NCBI GenBank assembly: GCA_028023455.1
Contig: JAQFVV010006238.1
Span: 8,006,572 to 8,070,571, forward strand
Direction: 5' to 3'
Length of the DNA stretch: 64,000 nt
From: Epiperipatus broadwayi
Lineage: Eukaryota; Onychophora; Udeonychophora; Euonychophora; Peripatidae
Positions 63,621 to 64,000 of this stretch are shown in pieces. Each line of letters opens with the position of its first letter. The stretch's first letter is position 1. The notes beneath the pieces were generated by a model, which was not told the origin of the DNA, did not search any database, and worked only from the letters and a program-made list of their open reading frames with translations. A program made the position numbers and the translations under genes.

Positions 63621-64000
63621 TTGTTTCCAATAATACAGTCTTCTTACCAAACAAATTTTCATAAGGTAGGAAACATTTTTTTATATTAAATATGTTTTTG
63701 ATTACCTCTAACATGTTGAAAATTTAGTAGCTAACTTTTAATTAATTCTTGTTAATTAAATTATTCGAAAGAAGTTTTCATTAAATAATTAGCATTGATG
63801 AATTAATTAAAAAGAAAAATAAGCGTATTTAAAATACAAACGTATGTATGGAGAATGGAATACATATATAATTTTCATCTCTTTATATATATTTCATTAT
63901 TTTTATGTGCGTGCGCCAATTACATATCTCGCACACACCCATAGTTATAATAATCAAAAATAAATGTGATTAATTGGGCAGATATCAGATGATGTTTAAG
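63621..64000. other. AT-rich intergenic sequence
   Basis: No feature recognised. Confidence 0.4.

Overview
This is a very AT-rich, repeat-dominated eukaryotic window. It lacks bacterial-style gene packing, and nearly every open frame is a short shadow, several of them translating (TA)n or (AAT)n microsatellites. Decayed non-LTR retrotransposons, tRNA-headed SINEs with A-rich tails, many hairpin elements and long (TA)n tracts point to a large invertebrate animal genome. I cannot name the species from sequence alone.

Layout. 1-9.3 kb: AT-rich intergenic DNA with one MITE (753-1140), one near-perfect hairpin (4082-4270) and three long microsatellites. 9.3-17 kb: a dispersed repeat (family C), an RTE-type reverse transcriptase remnant (about 11.5-12.3 kb) and a second non-LTR RT remnant (16.1-16.9 kb). 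17-24.3 kb: a 1.9-kb element (family 2, copy 2a), then a run of foldback/hairpin elements, (TA)n palindromes, an antisense RTE tail and a SINE. 24.7-39.4 kb: a giant imperfect inverted repeat centred near 28.28 kb, built from two head-to-head family-1 elements. The right-hand copy (1b) has been split twice, once at about 30.1-33.5 kb and once by a 4.7-kb block holding two near-identical family-2 copies (2b, 2c). Its missing tail reappears at about 39.2-39.36 kb. 39.4-49.4 kb: AT-rich DNA with two more SINEs, another decayed RT, and a family-1 fragment (1e). 49.5-52.4 kb: family-1 copy 1c. 52.4-53.5 kb: a young 401-bp unit tandemly repeated and then inverted. 53.8-54.5 kb: antisense RTE remnant. 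55.2-57.7 kb: inverted family-2 pair (2d, 2e), abutting family-1 copy 1d (57.8-60.5 kb) at a (TA)n tract. 60.6-61.9 kb: a decaying tandem array of about 317-bp period that loses all G. 62-64 kb: more ordinary sequence with one possible host terminal coding exon (63238-63396).

The main result is a pair of interspersed families (1 and 2) without detectable coding capacity. Both sit at (TA)n tracts and carry a terminal GTAAC/GTTAC hairpin. Family 1 keeps a TATA-box context, a splice-donor-like GTGAGT and an AATAAA in equivalent places in several copies, suggesting a transcribed nonautonomous element or a very long solo LTR. Inverted duplication recurs from about 20 bp to about 10 kb. All similarity statements are by-eye comparisons; percent identities are estimates.
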